The notes: generated from the letters alone by a model not told the origin. 64,000 bases of DNA from CAYMDP01 sp964389375 (GCA_964389375.1 CAYMDP010000009.1:1-64000); one strand, 5' to 3'; positions 26,136 to 35,867 are shown, counted from the stretch's first letter. Numbers and translations: made by a program.

Positions 26136-26951
26136 ATGCCGGAACTTCCAGAAGTCGAAACAGTTTGTAAGGGTCTTAATCAGATCATTGGGCGGGGACT
26201 TGCTATTGACGAAGTTCGTCTTCACCGAAAAGATCTGCGTAAACCTTTTCCGAAGCTCTTAAATTCAAAACTTAAAGGTCTAAGGCTTGAAGCGGTTAGA
26301 AGAAGGGCGAAATATCTTCTTTTGGATTGTGGACCTTATGTTTTGATCAATCATCTTGGAATGACAGGTTCATGGCGTCTCGAAAAAGGCTCTGAAAGTG
26401 AACTTCATGATCACTTTGAAATACGGACCTCGAAAGGGCGCTTGATCTACAATGACCCCAGGCGTTTTGGTTTACTGCTTATTGAGAACAAGGGTGAAGA
26501 ATACTTAAATCCATTTTTATCCCATTTGGGAGTTGAACCCCTCGAAGGGGACTTTTCGGCTCAAAAGTTATTTCAGCAATCTCGAGGAAAAGTTTCTGCG
26601 GTTAAAGTGTTTATTATGGATCAAAAAATTGTCGTGGGCGTTGGCAATATCTATGCGGCCGAAGCTTTATTTAGATCGGGTCTTCGACCACAGAAACAAG
26701 CCGGCAAATTAAGTAAAAAGGATTGTGAAAATCTGGTGGGATCTATCCAAGAGGTCCTTCGGGAGGCTCTAAGCTCTGGAGGCAGCACGATTCGGTCTTA
26801 CCGGTCCGCATCCGGAGAAGCCGGTGCATTTCAGAATCAGCTATTTGTTTATGGTCGGGCGGGTGAAAGTTGCCGAGTCTGTGGATCTAAGGTTCGCACA
26901 GAAATTCAGGCTCAAAGAAGTAGCTATTGGTGCCCAAAATGTCAGCGCTAA
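26136..26951 (+). CDS. mutM: Formamidopyrimidine-DNA glycosylase (Fpg/MutM)
   Basis: The 271-aa protein removes 8-oxoguanine and formamidopyrimidines and nicks at the site. After Met removal the catalytic Pro1-Glu2 of MPELPEVET is exposed, which requires the ATG at 26136 and excludes the ATG six bases upstream. The beta-hairpin Lys (RRAKYLLLD), the H2TH motif with GVGNIYAAEALF, and a C-terminal zinc finger (CRVCGS...WCPKCQR) are present. The 3' end overlaps the start of the downstream MFS gene by 13 bp. Confidence 0.95.
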   Translation: MPELPEVETVCKGLNQIIGRGLAIDEVRLHRKDLRKPFPKLLNSKLKGLRLEAVRRRAKYLLLDCGPYVLINHLGMTGSWRLEKGSESELHDHFEIRTSKGRLIYNDPRRFGLLLIENKGEEYLNPFLSHLGVEPLEGDFSAQKLFQQSRGKVSAVKVFIMDQKIVVGVGNIYAAEALFRSGLRPQKQAGKLSKKDCENLVGSIQEVLREALSSGGSTIRSYRSASGEAGAFQNQLFVYGRAGESCRVCGSKVRTEIQAQRSSYWCPKCQR

Positions 26952-28114
26952 GACCGACAGCTTTGATTCTTCTCGCCTATTTAAGTCTTTTGGCTCTGGG
27001 CCTAATGGACAATGTTCGAAGCCCCTATTTTCCATTAATTATCGATGAATTTCAGCTTTCGGACTCTCTGAGTTCTTGGTTTTTTGCATTAGCCTCTCTA
27101 TGTGCATTCTTTAGCGCGATTTTGGGTCGTCATTTAATTGAAAAGTTTCAAAGCCTTCATCTTTTGCGTATCGGTTTAGTGCTTATGGCCCTGGGCTTTT
27201 TTTTAATGAGTCAAATGAAGGAGTTTTTTTCGCTCTTAATATTTTGTGGCCTTTTTGGCGCGGGCTTTGGACTGGTGACTGTGGCTCAGAATGTCAGTAT
27301 TCAAGAGGTTCCCGATATTTCTTTAAGACGACGCTTGTTTTCAGGTTTGCATAGTATGTATGGCTTTGCGGCCCTGTTAAGTCCAATCTTGGCCGGATTT
27401 TTTTTTAGTTGGCAGTGGAGTTGGCGGACGGCCTTTATGTGGATTTCTTTGGTTCCCGCAGGCATTGCGCTATTTAGCTTCATCACTTTTGGAAAAAAAC
27501 AAAATCTGAAACTCTCTAAAGAAGACCTCTTGCAAGGCTTAAGGTCCAATCGAGAGACACTTAGTCCTAAAGATTTAAGCCATGGACTTTACTTGGGCTT
27601 AACGATTTCAATTTATATGATTGCAGAAATTTCTCTTTCCACCCGTATCCCCCTTTATGCCATTCGAGAATTGGGCTGGAGCTTAGAGTCAGGAACCTAT
27701 CTTCTTGCGACATTTTTTTTGGGTCTTCTTGCGGGAAGACTCTTGTTTTTGATTTTCAGATTCTCAAACTGGTCCGATGGGAAGATCTTAAATCTTTCAC
27801 TTGTGCTTTCGACAATTAGCTTTTTTATTGGTCTTTACGGGTCCCCATATTTTTTATCCCTCACTGGATTTTTCTTGGGCCCTTTTTATCCCCTCGCGAT
27901 GCAGTTTGTATCTGGAATTTTTTTGAAAAAGAGTGCGGCGGTCATTGCCTACACGGTGGGAATTGGCTCCTTAGTGGTCGTAGCTATGCATTCGGCCTTA
28001 GGGCTTTTAACGGAGGCCTTTGGGATCTTTAAGGCCCTTCATATGGGACCTCTTAGTTTGATCCTGGTTCTTTTCTTGTTGTGGCTTCGTCCGCGTTTGT
28101 TTGCAAATCAATAG
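26939..28114 (+). CDS. MFS transporter
   Basis: The 391-aa protein has about twelve membrane segments and an MFS-like first half (PLIIDEFQLSDSLSSWFFALASL, GLFGAGFGLVTVAQN) with a cytosolic central loop (~residues 180-215). The substrate cannot be told; the general form resembles sugar or drug MFS carriers. ATG at 26939 inside the mutM 3' end is taken as start (a GTG 12 bp upstream is possible). Its own 3' end overlaps trmO on the other strand by 62 bp, a large convergent overlap. Confidence 0.8.
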   Translation: MSALRPTALILLAYLSLLALGLMDNVRSPYFPLIIDEFQLSDSLSSWFFALASLCAFFSAILGRHLIEKFQSLHLLRIGLVLMALGFFLMSQMKEFFSLLIFCGLFGAGFGLVTVAQNVSIQEVPDISLRRRLFSGLHSMYGFAALLSPILAGFFFSWQWSWRTAFMWISLVPAGIALFSFITFGKKQNLKLSKEDLLQGLRSNRETLSPKDLSHGLYLGLTISIYMIAEISLSTRIPLYAIRELGWSLESGTYLLATFFLGLLAGRLLFLIFRFSNWSDGKILNLSLVLSTISFFIGLYGSPYFLSLTGFFLGPFYPLAMQFVSGIFLKKSAAVIAYTVGIGSLVVVAMHSALGLLTEAFGIFKALHMGPLSLILVLFLLWLRPRLFANQ

Positions 28115-28778
28115 ATTCGACAAAGATGCGGTTTTCTTTGTAGGTGAAGCGAATATTTTTATCGTAAAGGCTTAAGCCATAGGTTCGCTCGGGGTACTTT
28201 TCGAGGTAAGCAAGGGGGCGAGGGTCTTGGCTTAGACTCCCAATAATCAACTGTCGTAAGGTTCTGGTGGGCTGTGTTTTTTCTTCATCCGCCAGTTGAG
28301 CCTCCGCCCGCTCTGAAAATTCAACCTCCATCCGTATGTCTTTAGTGAGCAGCTCAGAGCTTGCCTCGGGCTGAAGATCATATTCGGGAATATAAGGTTT
28401 GATATCGTAGATGGGGCTTTGATCGACCAGATCAATTCCAGACACGCGCAAGAAACCCTCTTCGATAGAGTGAAGTTTAACTAAACTGAGTGCGATAGGA
28501 TTTGGGCGGTGAGGAGACCGGGTCGCAAAAACCGAAAGTCGGCCCCCACGCATTCGTGGGACTCGAATTTTGGAATGTTTTGACGCCAAGCTGAGGTGAA
28601 ATCCAGCGATCAACCAAAGATGAGAATATAGCTTTAGATCTTGAATAAAAGAAAAGTCGGAGTACTCGGGGAGCATGCGGACAATGGCCTGACTGCTGGG
28701 TGAAAGAAGTCCTTGTCTGGGGGTCCCAAATTTTTCTTTGTAGCAAGACTCTAAAATGGCAATGGTTTCAAGTTGCAC
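28053..28778 (-). CDS. trmO: TrmO-like tRNA t6A37 methyltransferase
   Basis: The 241-aa product has the TrmO (TsaA/YaeB) fold: LETIAILESCYKEKFGTPRQ start, LKLYSHLWLIAGFH, FATRSPHRPNPIALSLV and DLVDQSPIYDIKPYIPEYD. TrmO uses SAM to methylate N6 of threonylcarbamoyladenosine at tRNA position 37. The frame is open for 70 more codons upstream, but that part overlaps the sulfatase gene and lacks family similarity; GTG at 28778 has GAGG at 6 nt and places the start at the family position. The C-terminal ~80 residues match the extra domain of bacterial TrmO and end inside the MFS gene. Confidence 0.85.
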   Translation of the reverse strand: MQLETIAILESCYKEKFGTPRQGLLSPSSQAIVRMLPEYSDFSFIQDLKLYSHLWLIAGFHLSLASKHSKIRVPRMRGGRLSVFATRSPHRPNPIALSLVKLHSIEEGFLRVSGIDLVDQSPIYDIKPYIPEYDLQPEASSELLTKDIRMEVEFSERAEAQLADEEKTQPTRTLRQLIIGSLSQDPRPLAYLEKYPERTYGLSLYDKNIRFTYKENRIFVESIDLQTNADEATTRKEPGSN

Positions 28779-28877
28779 GGGGACCTCATATGAACATATC
28801 AGGAGACCTAACAAATGCCCTGTAGTCTGACAATGACCTTTTGACTTAAGTCCTTCAGAAGCTTTAAATTCTGAGTC

Positions 28878-30782
28878 ATGTTTTCTTTTCAAATTCGCCA
28901 ACTCGGACTTCGTCTTGCGAGCTTGTTGCTTGTCTATAGCTTGATTCGATTCGCATTTTTGGTCCTTCACTGGCAGGCGCTGGGCCAAGAATCAGCATTT
29001 GCTCTTATTCGGTCCTTTTATCTGGGCCTTCGTTTTGATTTATCGGCCATTGCCTTTTTAAATGCCCCCTTTATCATTTTGGCACTTTTACCTTTGGCGA
29101 TACTATTAAATCCAGTCTTACAGGAATTAAATCGCTTTTGCTTTTGGGCGCTGAACTTCTTTTTTATCGGGGCGAACGTCACTGATCTTGAGTTGGTCCG
29201 GTTTACCGGAAAGCGGGTGAATTGGGATATCTTTTCGATTCGGGAAGATATTCAACAGCATTCTTGGAGTGTTTTAAGTACTTATTGGCCCCATTCTCTT
29301 TTTTTGATTTTCCTAGGGGTTTTGCTCTATTTCTTCGATCGCAACACAGCCCCAAAAGATCTTAACAGACTGTCGCCCTCAAGATCTGTCATCTTTGCTT
29401 TGATCATCCTAGCGGGTTCGGTCCTAGCAATGCGTGGGGGACTTCAGTTAAAACCCATCAAACCCATTAATGCATTCCAGTACGGTAGCCAAGAGTTGGG
29501 CCTGTTGACGCTGAATAGTACCTTTACGCTCTTAACCAGTAAAAAAGGTCCAAGATTGCAGCCGGTGAAAGAATATTCCTCCGCGGAAGAGCTGCTCGAA
29601 GTTTTAAAATTTGAAGATCAATTTGTGTCTCATTGGCATGGACGGTTTAAAGGCTATAACTTGGTTATTATTTTACTTGAAAGCTTTGGCTCTGAGTATG
29701 TCGGCCATTTTAATTCCGGAAAGGGCTATACGCCTTTTCTGGATAGCTTAATAAAAGAATCCTTAGTTTTTGAAAACCATTTCTCGAACGGCAGAAGATC
29801 GATCGAAGCTATTCCTGCAGTCTTGTCGGGAATTCCATCTTTGATGGAAGAACCTTTTTTAACTTCGAACTTTCAATCCAATCGGATTCAGGGACTGGCC
29901 GAAATTTTTAAGAAACAGGATTACTCGACTTCATTTTTTCATGGAGCTCAGAATGGTTCGATGTTTTTTGATAGTTTTGCCGCGAGAACCGGTTTTGAAT
30001 CTTACTTCGGCCTTTCGGAGTTTCCAGACCCCAGCCAAAGTGACGGCCAGTGGGGAATTTATGACGAAGCCTTCTTTCAATTTTTTTCTGAGCAGTTGGG
30101 TGAGACGCGACAGCCATTTTTTGGCTTCATATTTACCTTAAGTTCTCATCACCCTTATAAAATTCCAGAGCAGTACAAAGGGAAATTTCCTTTAGGCGAA
30201 CTCGAGATTCATCCAAGCATTGGCTATACGGACTTTGCGCTGGCTCGGTTTTTTGAAAGTGCCAAGAAGCAGGACTGGTTTAAAAAGACTTTGTTTGTGA
30301 TCACTTCAGATCACACTCAGCTTTCTAATACTCCAAAGTATCAAACGCAGTCTGGCGTTTACCGTGTGCCCCTGTTGTTTTATTCAGAGGGGATGGATTG
30401 GACGGGTGTTTCTGGATCGAGAGTGTCTCAGCATGTGGATCTGGTTCCCACTCTTTTAGATTTATTTGGTGTTCAGGGAGAGCCCTTAAATTATTTTGGG
30501 CAAAGTCTGTTTAATTCTGGCCAGCACGCAAGGGTTGTGAACTCGTCTCCGCGAGGTATCTGGCTGATGGATCGAAATAATTTTGTTGAACTGAATACTT
30601 TAAGTCGTCAGGTAAGCTGCCATTCCCTCGATGGATCCTGGCCGGGGGAGACCTCGGGTCCGAGCTTTTCTTTTGAAGAAAGCCTCGCAGGCAAGTCGTC
30701 CTGTGCCCAATCCGGAGCCCTGGCCCTCGCTTACTTTCAGTATTTTGTAAATGCTTTGCTTAATAATTCTTTATTTCCCTAG
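28878..30782 (+). CDS. LTA synthase-like membrane sulfatase/phosphoglycerol transferase
   Basis: The 634-aa protein has five N-terminal membrane segments (~10-30, 48-80, 85-100, 132-152, 168-188) and an extracytoplasmic alkaline-phosphatase-fold domain. Visible active-site elements are E269 (LLESFGSEY), nucleophile S308 (NGRRSIEAIPAVLSGIP) and D478-H479 (ITSDHTQ), with SSHHPYKIP. In Gram-negatives, members add phosphoglycerol (OpgB-like) or phosphoethanolamine to envelope glycans or lipids. The nucleophile is Ser rather than the Thr of Staphylococcus LtaS. It diverges from trmO; target in this organism is unknown. Confidence 0.85.
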   Translation: MFSFQIRQLGLRLASLLLVYSLIRFAFLVLHWQALGQESAFALIRSFYLGLRFDLSAIAFLNAPFIILALLPLAILLNPVLQELNRFCFWALNFFFIGANVTDLELVRFTGKRVNWDIFSIREDIQQHSWSVLSTYWPHSLFLIFLGVLLYFFDRNTAPKDLNRLSPSRSVIFALIILAGSVLAMRGGLQLKPIKPINAFQYGSQELGLLTLNSTFTLLTSKKGPRLQPVKEYSSAEELLEVLKFEDQFVSHWHGRFKGYNLVIILLESFGSEYVGHFNSGKGYTPFLDSLIKESLVFENHFSNGRRSIEAIPAVLSGIPSLMEEPFLTSNFQSNRIQGLAEIFKKQDYSTSFFHGAQNGSMFFDSFAARTGFESYFGLSEFPDPSQSDGQWGIYDEAFFQFFSEQLGETRQPFFGFIFTLSSHHPYKIPEQYKGKFPLGELEIHPSIGYTDFALARFFESAKKQDWFKKTLFVITSDHTQLSNTPKYQTQSGVYRVPLLFYSEGMDWTGVSGSRVSQHVDLVPTLLDLFGVQGEPLNYFGQSLFNSGQHARVVNSSPRGIWLMDRNNFVELNTLSRQVSCHSLDGSWPGETSGPSFSFEESLAGKSSCAQSGALALAYFQYFVNALLNNSLFP

Positions 30783-30928
30783 TTTTTTACTGGGATTTGG
30801 GCTTCCGCATTAGTCGCCGGGCATTATGGCTTTTCCCCAAATTGTTGAAATTTGGTTATCTTCGATGCGTCGTCTAGACAAATTGAGTTCCCACGGTTTA
30901 GGCTTTGGGCCTTCAAAGGGGGACGGGG

Positions 30929-32086
30929 ATGGGGAAAAAAACTTTTGGACTGATGGGCTTAGTTTTTGTGCTCTTTCTGCTCTCGTCTTGCGCTCCAAAG
31001 GACCCCGTTTTAACTACCGAACGCCAAGTTCGGCCATTGAGCACAAGTGCAATTGACGGTTTAGATTACGCGAATTTTTCCCTCGCTTACACGTCACTGA
31101 TTCCTCGATTAATGGCTCTCGCAGAAAATCCACAAGTTCTTCAGGACAGCTCGGGTTGCCCAATTCTAAGGGTGCTTGAAGATAAAGCAGAGTCGCGAAA
31201 GATCGAGCTTCATTTTTCTAAAAACGGGGACCCTTGTGAAACTGCAGTCTTCGATGGCGAGAAAATGAGAGGTCTTTTTAAAGGGGTAGAACGAATTGAT
31301 ATTCGTTATGAAGCCGCATCTTCAGAGACCCAGATCGAGAAGACATGTGAAGAGACTCAGCAAAAACTTAGCGCTCGGTCAAAGGCTGTTGCTGTAGAGG
31401 TTTGCGCCTTTCAAAACAGAAAAGTTTTGAGTTTGCGTTATTGGACCTCGGTTCCTATTTCTTCCATTCTTAGAACTAGAGCAAAGGACGGGCTTGAGAG
31501 AACGATCCATGTTGACGCCGAAGAGCGAAGCCTGGATCTGGATTTAGTGACTTCAGAGGCTGGCTCCAACACCTTCCGGAGCCATTTTAGAAGCCAGGCT
31601 GAGGGCACTCACATTCAAAAAGATCAAGGTTACCAGAGAACCGGGGTTTTCGAGCAGCGAGTCAACTATTCGGGTCTTTGGAGTGAAGGCGCTCTTGCAT
31701 TGGACGAACTTAACTTTTTGAAAAAAGAAAAAGTCGAGCACCGAGAACTTTCCAGAAGTAGCTGGGCCTATAAAAATAGCTTCGAGAATCTTTATATTTT
31801 GAATCTAACAGGGGCTCCGACCGGAAGTGGGAACCTTAAGAATTTGTCAGGGATAATTACCTTTGATCCTCAATGTTTGATTGCTGAAGGTGAGTTAAGA
31901 GTTCTAAGTTACTCAAACTCCGAACCTCGAGCGCCAAAACTTTCGACCCGAGATCCTTTGCTATTGTCGGCTTCTCAAGTTTCGAACGGCAAAGTCGCTA
32001 AGGTGGGTCCTCGAATGGATTGCACACAAAAAGCGGCCTCTCCATACGGAAACTTTATTCCTTACGATTTGGTCTTTGCGCGCTAG
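30929..32086 (+). CDS. Lipoprotein of unknown function
   Basis: The 385-aa product starts with a lipoprotein signal (MGKKTFGLMGLVFVLFLLSSC, lipid-modified C21). The ATG at 30929 is chosen because AAGGGGG precedes it and the signal begins there; a TTG at 30905 would add eight residues. The rest is soluble, with six further Cys and no recognised domain. It stands alone between a sulfatase gene and a convergent nuclease gene. Confidence 0.7.
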   Translation: MGKKTFGLMGLVFVLFLLSSCAPKDPVLTTERQVRPLSTSAIDGLDYANFSLAYTSLIPRLMALAENPQVLQDSSGCPILRVLEDKAESRKIELHFSKNGDPCETAVFDGEKMRGLFKGVERIDIRYEAASSETQIEKTCEETQQKLSARSKAVAVEVCAFQNRKVLSLRYWTSVPISSILRTRAKDGLERTIHVDAEERSLDLDLVTSEAGSNTFRSHFRSQAEGTHIQKDQGYQRTGVFEQRVNYSGLWSEGALALDELNFLKKEKVEHRELSRSSWAYKNSFENLYILNLTGAPTGSGNLKNLSGIITFDPQCLIAEGELRVLSYSNSEPRAPKLSTRDPLLLSASQVSNGKVAKVGPRMDCTQKAASPYGNFIPYDLVFAR

Positions 32087-32222
32087 TTTTAAATGGGCGT
32101 TTAAGCCTATTTAGGCAAATTCGACTGAATCGACCAGCGCTCGGTTTAGAAATCCAAAAACTCAGGCTTCAATTTTTATCCTAAGGCTATGACTTCTATA
32201 GCTTTGAGGATTTCATAAAACT

Positions 32223-32408
32223 TTGGATTTGATTTGGCCATTGGACATAGATGGGTCCCCGAAAAACTTCGACCCAAGTAAACTTGAGTTTTTTGTCCCA
32301 ATGGATGTTAGAGATCGGATATTGGGGGCAGGGCTTGCCCCCGAATCGCGAGATCTGAAGGATCTTATTCTGGATCCGCTTGAACTTTTAGACTTCGTTT
32401 TTGAATAA
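32223..32408 (+). CDS. Possible 61-aa protein, low support
   Basis: A 61-codon frame starting with TTG encodes an acidic, Leu/Asp-rich peptide (PLDIDGSPKNFDPSKLEFFV, then DLILDPLELLDFVFE) that looks more protein-like than its antisense frame. GAGGA is 10+ nt upstream, too far for confidence, and the 3' end overlaps the convergent endonuclease gene by 44 bp. It may be a small gene or the remnant of a longer one. Confidence 0.25.
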   Translation: MDLIWPLDIDGSPKNFDPSKLEFFVPMDVRDRILGAGLAPESRDLKDLILDPLELLDFVFE

Positions 32409-33492
32409 CCGCCAAGATCGGCCAATGGTCGCTGACTCCTGTGGGTCTATTTTCGTCGAATCTTGCAGGCGAAAGCCAGGGGTTCTTCTGGTATCGACTT
32501 TCATTTGGAATTCGGATCGAGCGATTGACCAGGTGCCAGTTTGCGGTGCCCCCATCTTCTTTCATGCGTGGATCAAAAAGAAGAGAGTCTAAAAATGACC
32601 ACTGGCGCAGGCTATGGTAGTAATTGGTTCCGCGGCAGCCTTCACAGCCGACGAGGTGGGAGACGATCCATTCGGCACCGAGGTGCTTTTCATAAAACTT
32701 ATTATTGTTTTCATCCGAGGTCGAAATGTTAAAATCTCCCCCAGCCACCACTAGATATTCTTTTGGGGTTTCTCTTTTTAGCTTATTGATATGCTGGATG
32801 GCTTGCCCTCTCCAGTAGCTTGGATTTGAGGGGTTTGGAAAATGCACCGTGAAAGCTCTTAGCTTTTGGCCATCAGGAAGAGTGAAATCAGCCTGAATGA
32901 TACCTCGAGATCGTGAAGCCCAGACCTTGTCCTCTTCTGTTTTTCCAACATAAGGAATCTTGTGAAGCTTGGCTTCTCCAATTTGAGGCAGCCTTGAAAG
33001 CATTCCCACATCGATCCCGCGGGGGTCAAAGCCTTCAATTAGGATGACATGCTTATAGGCCGCAGGCTTTAAGTACTCCTCAGAAAGCTTTCTAAGGATC
33101 TTGATATTTTCAACTTCAGAGACCAGCAACAAGTCGGGTCCTCGCCCTCCATTTACCTGTAGGATCGCGTCCGCAAGGCGACTTAGCTTACGATCGACGA
33201 CCTTGTCATTCCAGTCATGGGTGAGGCATTCGTCTCTATATCGCGGGGAGCGCATGGCATTACAGGCTTTGGTATGTTCGGGAGTCCCCTTAAGAGTCAG
33301 TGGAAGAAATGAGAAGTCTTCGGTCCCTTCATCAAATTCAGTATCAAACAAGTTCTCCAGATTGTAGGCCATGATTGAAACCTGGTCTGTTGATTCTCCC
33401 AGACCAGAATCAAAATGCTTTTTGCCCGTCGTACAAGAGGCCAAGGAGACGAGCAGAGAAATGACAACAAAAAAATGAAGACGAGCTTTCAT
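32365..33492 (-). CDS. Endonuclease/exonuclease/phosphatase-family lipoprotein
   Basis: The 375-aa product has a lipoprotein signal (MKARLHFFVVISLLVSLASC, C20) and an EEP (DNase I-like) domain: IMAYNLENLFDT with metal-binding N/E, LLLVSEVENI, VHFPNPSN, VVAGGDFNIS and the terminal SDHWPILAV. The fold covers nucleases and phosphodiesterases. Being lipid-anchored, it acts outside the cytoplasm, presumably on extracellular or periplasmic nucleic acid or on a phospho-ester of the envelope. Together with the HNH gene at 22.3 kb it is the second exported nuclease-like protein here. Confidence 0.82.
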   Translation of the reverse strand: MKARLHFFVVISLLVSLASCTTGKKHFDSGLGESTDQVSIMAYNLENLFDTEFDEGTEDFSFLPLTLKGTPEHTKACNAMRSPRYRDECLTHDWNDKVVDRKLSRLADAILQVNGGRGPDLLLVSEVENIKILRKLSEEYLKPAAYKHVILIEGFDPRGIDVGMLSRLPQIGEAKLHKIPYVGKTEEDKVWASRSRGIIQADFTLPDGQKLRAFTVHFPNPSNPSYWRGQAIQHINKLKRETPKEYLVVAGGDFNISTSDENNNKFYEKHLGAEWIVSHLVGCEGCRGTNYYHSLRQWSFLDSLLFDPRMKEDGGTANWHLVNRSIRIPNESRYQKNPWLSPARFDENRPTGVSDHWPILAVIQKRSLKVQADPE

Positions 33493-33685
33493 TAAGAATC
33501 CTTTTTTTGGGGAGCATGAATGACTCCGAGGGCTAAGATATACAGGGCTTTGCCAATTTTTCCAGAGATTTACACCCCTGACACAAATCTAAAAATTCAC
33601 TGGGGGTTTTTGCCTTGCAAGGGCATTTGAATCATGGGAGAAATTTTGGGTCCCGGGGGATGGGACTTTGCGAAAAGGGGATGGG

Positions 33686-34669
33686 ATGTTTGAGATGATG
33701 GCGCGAGTCTTTAGGTTCCTAATCACACTTAGTCTTACGGTTTTCCTTTCTCACTTCGCCTCGGCACAAGAGGATATGGACCTAGATTCCTCCGCGGGAG
33801 ATTCTCGCATAGAGATCGAGCCGCCACCGGTTGTGCAGTCCGACAATACTTCTCCAGTTGTGATCCCCATTACCGAACAAGACAACCGAATTTCTAGGCG
33901 AAGAAGCCCCTGGGGTGTTGCTTTTTTTAACTGGTCAAGTGTCGGAATTGAAAAAGTAAGAGAGGGCCGATCCAGGCTCGAAACTTATAACTATTTTAGT
34001 TTTGATTACCGCCTCAATTATAATAGTAAAATTTCTATCCGTCCGGAGTTTTACATCGCAGGAGCGGGCGACAATTTTATGGATCGCTACGAAGATGGCA
34101 GTGTTGAGATGGGGGATATATACGTTCAATATTCTCACAATAGCTGGGCCCTTCTTCCTGGAGATATTGGTCTTCTTGGGGCATTTAGAGTCTATTACCC
34201 GAATGCAGAGCACAGTAAGCAAACTCGCCAACTGGCTCAGCTTCAGGCTCGAATGATTTTTAACCGCCCCTTCGGAAATGGAATAGAATTGGCCTATCAT
34301 CTTCGTCCAAAGTTTTTTGTACAAACTCAAAAAACCTACAGAAATGAATTTTTCAATGTGAAAGCAAACCAAATGGCCCAGATCGAACAATTGATTGAGC
34401 TTTCGAAGCGGCTTACGCCTGACTTTGGAATTTCCCAATCTGTCGGAGCCGAGCATCGTTGGATTTACGGATCTGATGCAGAAAATATTGATCCTGAAGT
34501 GACAAGCGCTCTTGAAATGACGACTTCAGCAAGTCTAAGACTTGGTGGGATTAGTTTTCGTGGCGGGGTGACTTATTCTGCACGGGTCAACGACCGTAAC
34601 AGTCGAGTCAGAGCTTTGTACAACGAAAGCGACTCTGAGTATTTCTTAATGACCTATGCCTATTTCTAA
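33686..34669 (+). CDS. Outer-membrane beta-barrel protein
   Basis: The 327-aa product has a signal peptide (cleavage near ASA-QED), an acidic Pro-rich linker and then ~260 residues of amphipathic strands rich in Tyr/Phe/Arg (FSFDYRLNYNSKISIRPEFYI), ending in Tyr-Ala-Tyr-Phe. This is the form of an outer-membrane barrel of unknown cargo. ATG at 33686 has GGGG at 5-nt spacing; a TTG at 33668 is less likely. It overlaps the next gene by 14 bp, implying cotranscription and coupling. Confidence 0.7.
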   Translation: MFEMMARVFRFLITLSLTVFLSHFASAQEDMDLDSSAGDSRIEIEPPPVVQSDNTSPVVIPITEQDNRISRRRSPWGVAFFNWSSVGIEKVREGRSRLETYNYFSFDYRLNYNSKISIRPEFYIAGAGDNFMDRYEDGSVEMGDIYVQYSHNSWALLPGDIGLLGAFRVYYPNAEHSKQTRQLAQLQARMIFNRPFGNGIELAYHLRPKFFVQTQKTYRNEFFNVKANQMAQIEQLIELSKRLTPDFGISQSVGAEHRWIYGSDAENIDPEVTSALEMTTSASLRLGGISFRGGVTYSARVNDRNSRVRALYNESDSEYFLMTYAYF

Positions 34670-35867
34670 GACCTTGTTGGCGCGGATATTTCTATCCACA
34701 ATCCTTCTATGTCCCTTATTGGCTTTCAGTGAAGAGCAGGGCCAATCCAAAGTTCCTCCAAAGGTTTTGATTGAAATTGGTGAGGGAAGAGTCAGTGTTA
34801 GGGCCGAAGGCCTGGATCTTCCTGAGGATGAACTTAAATCCCTCGAGACAGAATTCTTGGTCAGCGAAGAGCTTTCTCATTTAGTGATCACAGATCAAAA
34901 AGTGCAACTGACGATCGAAGGCAAGGCCCTTGATAATTTAAAGAAAAAATTAAGTCGAAGAAAAGACGCAAGTCTTAAAGAGCTTAAAGATATCATTCGC
35001 TTTGAGGCCCGAAGAGCTTCGGGTAATGAAAAAGCAGAAGCCTTCGAAGAAGAGGCGGATCAAATTAGGTTGTTTACTGGATCCGAGCGCGTTGTGATGG
35101 GCGGTCACACTGTGATTCGCGAGGATGAAAGTATTTCTGAGCTTTTGGTCGTTGGGGGCTCTGCTGAAATTCTAGGACATGTTGAGCGCTTAGTTGTACT
35201 TGGCGGGGTGGTTCGTATTGGGCCGAGTGCGAAGATTTCAGATGAGATGATCAATCTCGGTGGGCAAGTTGAAATCGATCCGGCAGCTCAGGTGGATGGA
35301 AAAAGATCCGATGTGGCAATTCCTTTAGGGGATGATGTGTGGGACCTCTTAAAGCAGAGTCTGAGAGAGAAAAAGAATCGGTATTTCTCGAGCACTCCCA
35401 CGGTGATCTTTTTTTTCGTAGTTAAAGTGATGGTTCTTTTGATTTTTTGGTTTTTGGGTGAGTTTTTTGCTCCGGTCTTTCAGTCCAAGATTCGAGAAAA
35501 TTTAGCTTCAAGCCCCTTTAGAAGTTTAGGCTTTGCGTTTTTATCTCTGCTTTTGATCATCCCACTGACCTTGATGTTGACACTTTCTATTGTGGGCATC
35601 CCACTGCTTCCGCTTCAGTTTTCATTTATTTTTCTATTCGCGATCTATGGCTATGTTCAGTCGGCGACGGTTTTGGCCACAAAGCTGCCGCGACTAAAAT
35701 TGAAACAGCTTTGGATGTTTGCTCTATTGGGGATCTTTATTTTTGAAGCTCTTCGATGGATTCCACTCTTGGGCGCTTTTTTAGTGGGACTTTTTGCCCT
35801 TGCGGGCTACGGAGCCGCTAGTCGGGCCTTCTCGAGCATGATCTTTTCGCGACGCAAAGCCCTTTGA
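34656..35867 (+). CDS. Bactofilin-like/membrane protein of unknown function
   Basis: The 403-aa protein has a signal peptide, a Glu/Lys-rich region (~25-125), a short beta-helical block (~140-205: ISELLVVGGSAEILGHVERL, VVRIGPSAKI) like polymer-forming bactofilin repeats, and four to five membrane segments in the C-terminal 150 residues ending with a basic RRKAL tail. Proteins joining a bactofilin-like block to a membrane domain are widespread but not well characterised. It overlaps the beta-barrel gene by 14 bp, suggesting an envelope pair. Confidence 0.65.
   Translation: MPISKTLLARIFLSTILLCPLLAFSEEQGQSKVPPKVLIEIGEGRVSVRAEGLDLPEDELKSLETEFLVSEELSHLVITDQKVQLTIEGKALDNLKKKLSRRKDASLKELKDIIRFEARRASGNEKAEAFEEEADQIRLFTGSERVVMGGHTVIREDESISELLVVGGSAEILGHVERLVVLGGVVRIGPSAKISDEMINLGGQVEIDPAAQVDGKRSDVAIPLGDDVWDLLKQSLREKKNRYFSSTPTVIFFFVVKVMVLLIFWFLGEFFAPVFQSKIRENLASSPFRSLGFAFLSLLLIIPLTLMLTLSIVGIPLLPLQFSFIFLFAIYGYVQSATVLATKLPRLKLKQLWMFALLGIFIFEALRWIPLLGAFLVGLFALAGYGAASRAFSSMIFSRRKAL

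Noticed and set aside
32213..32425. 70-codon minus-strand frame beside the endonuclease gene
   Set aside because: Ser/Arg-rich antisense-like composition and no start signal; the opposite-strand frame looks more protein-like.
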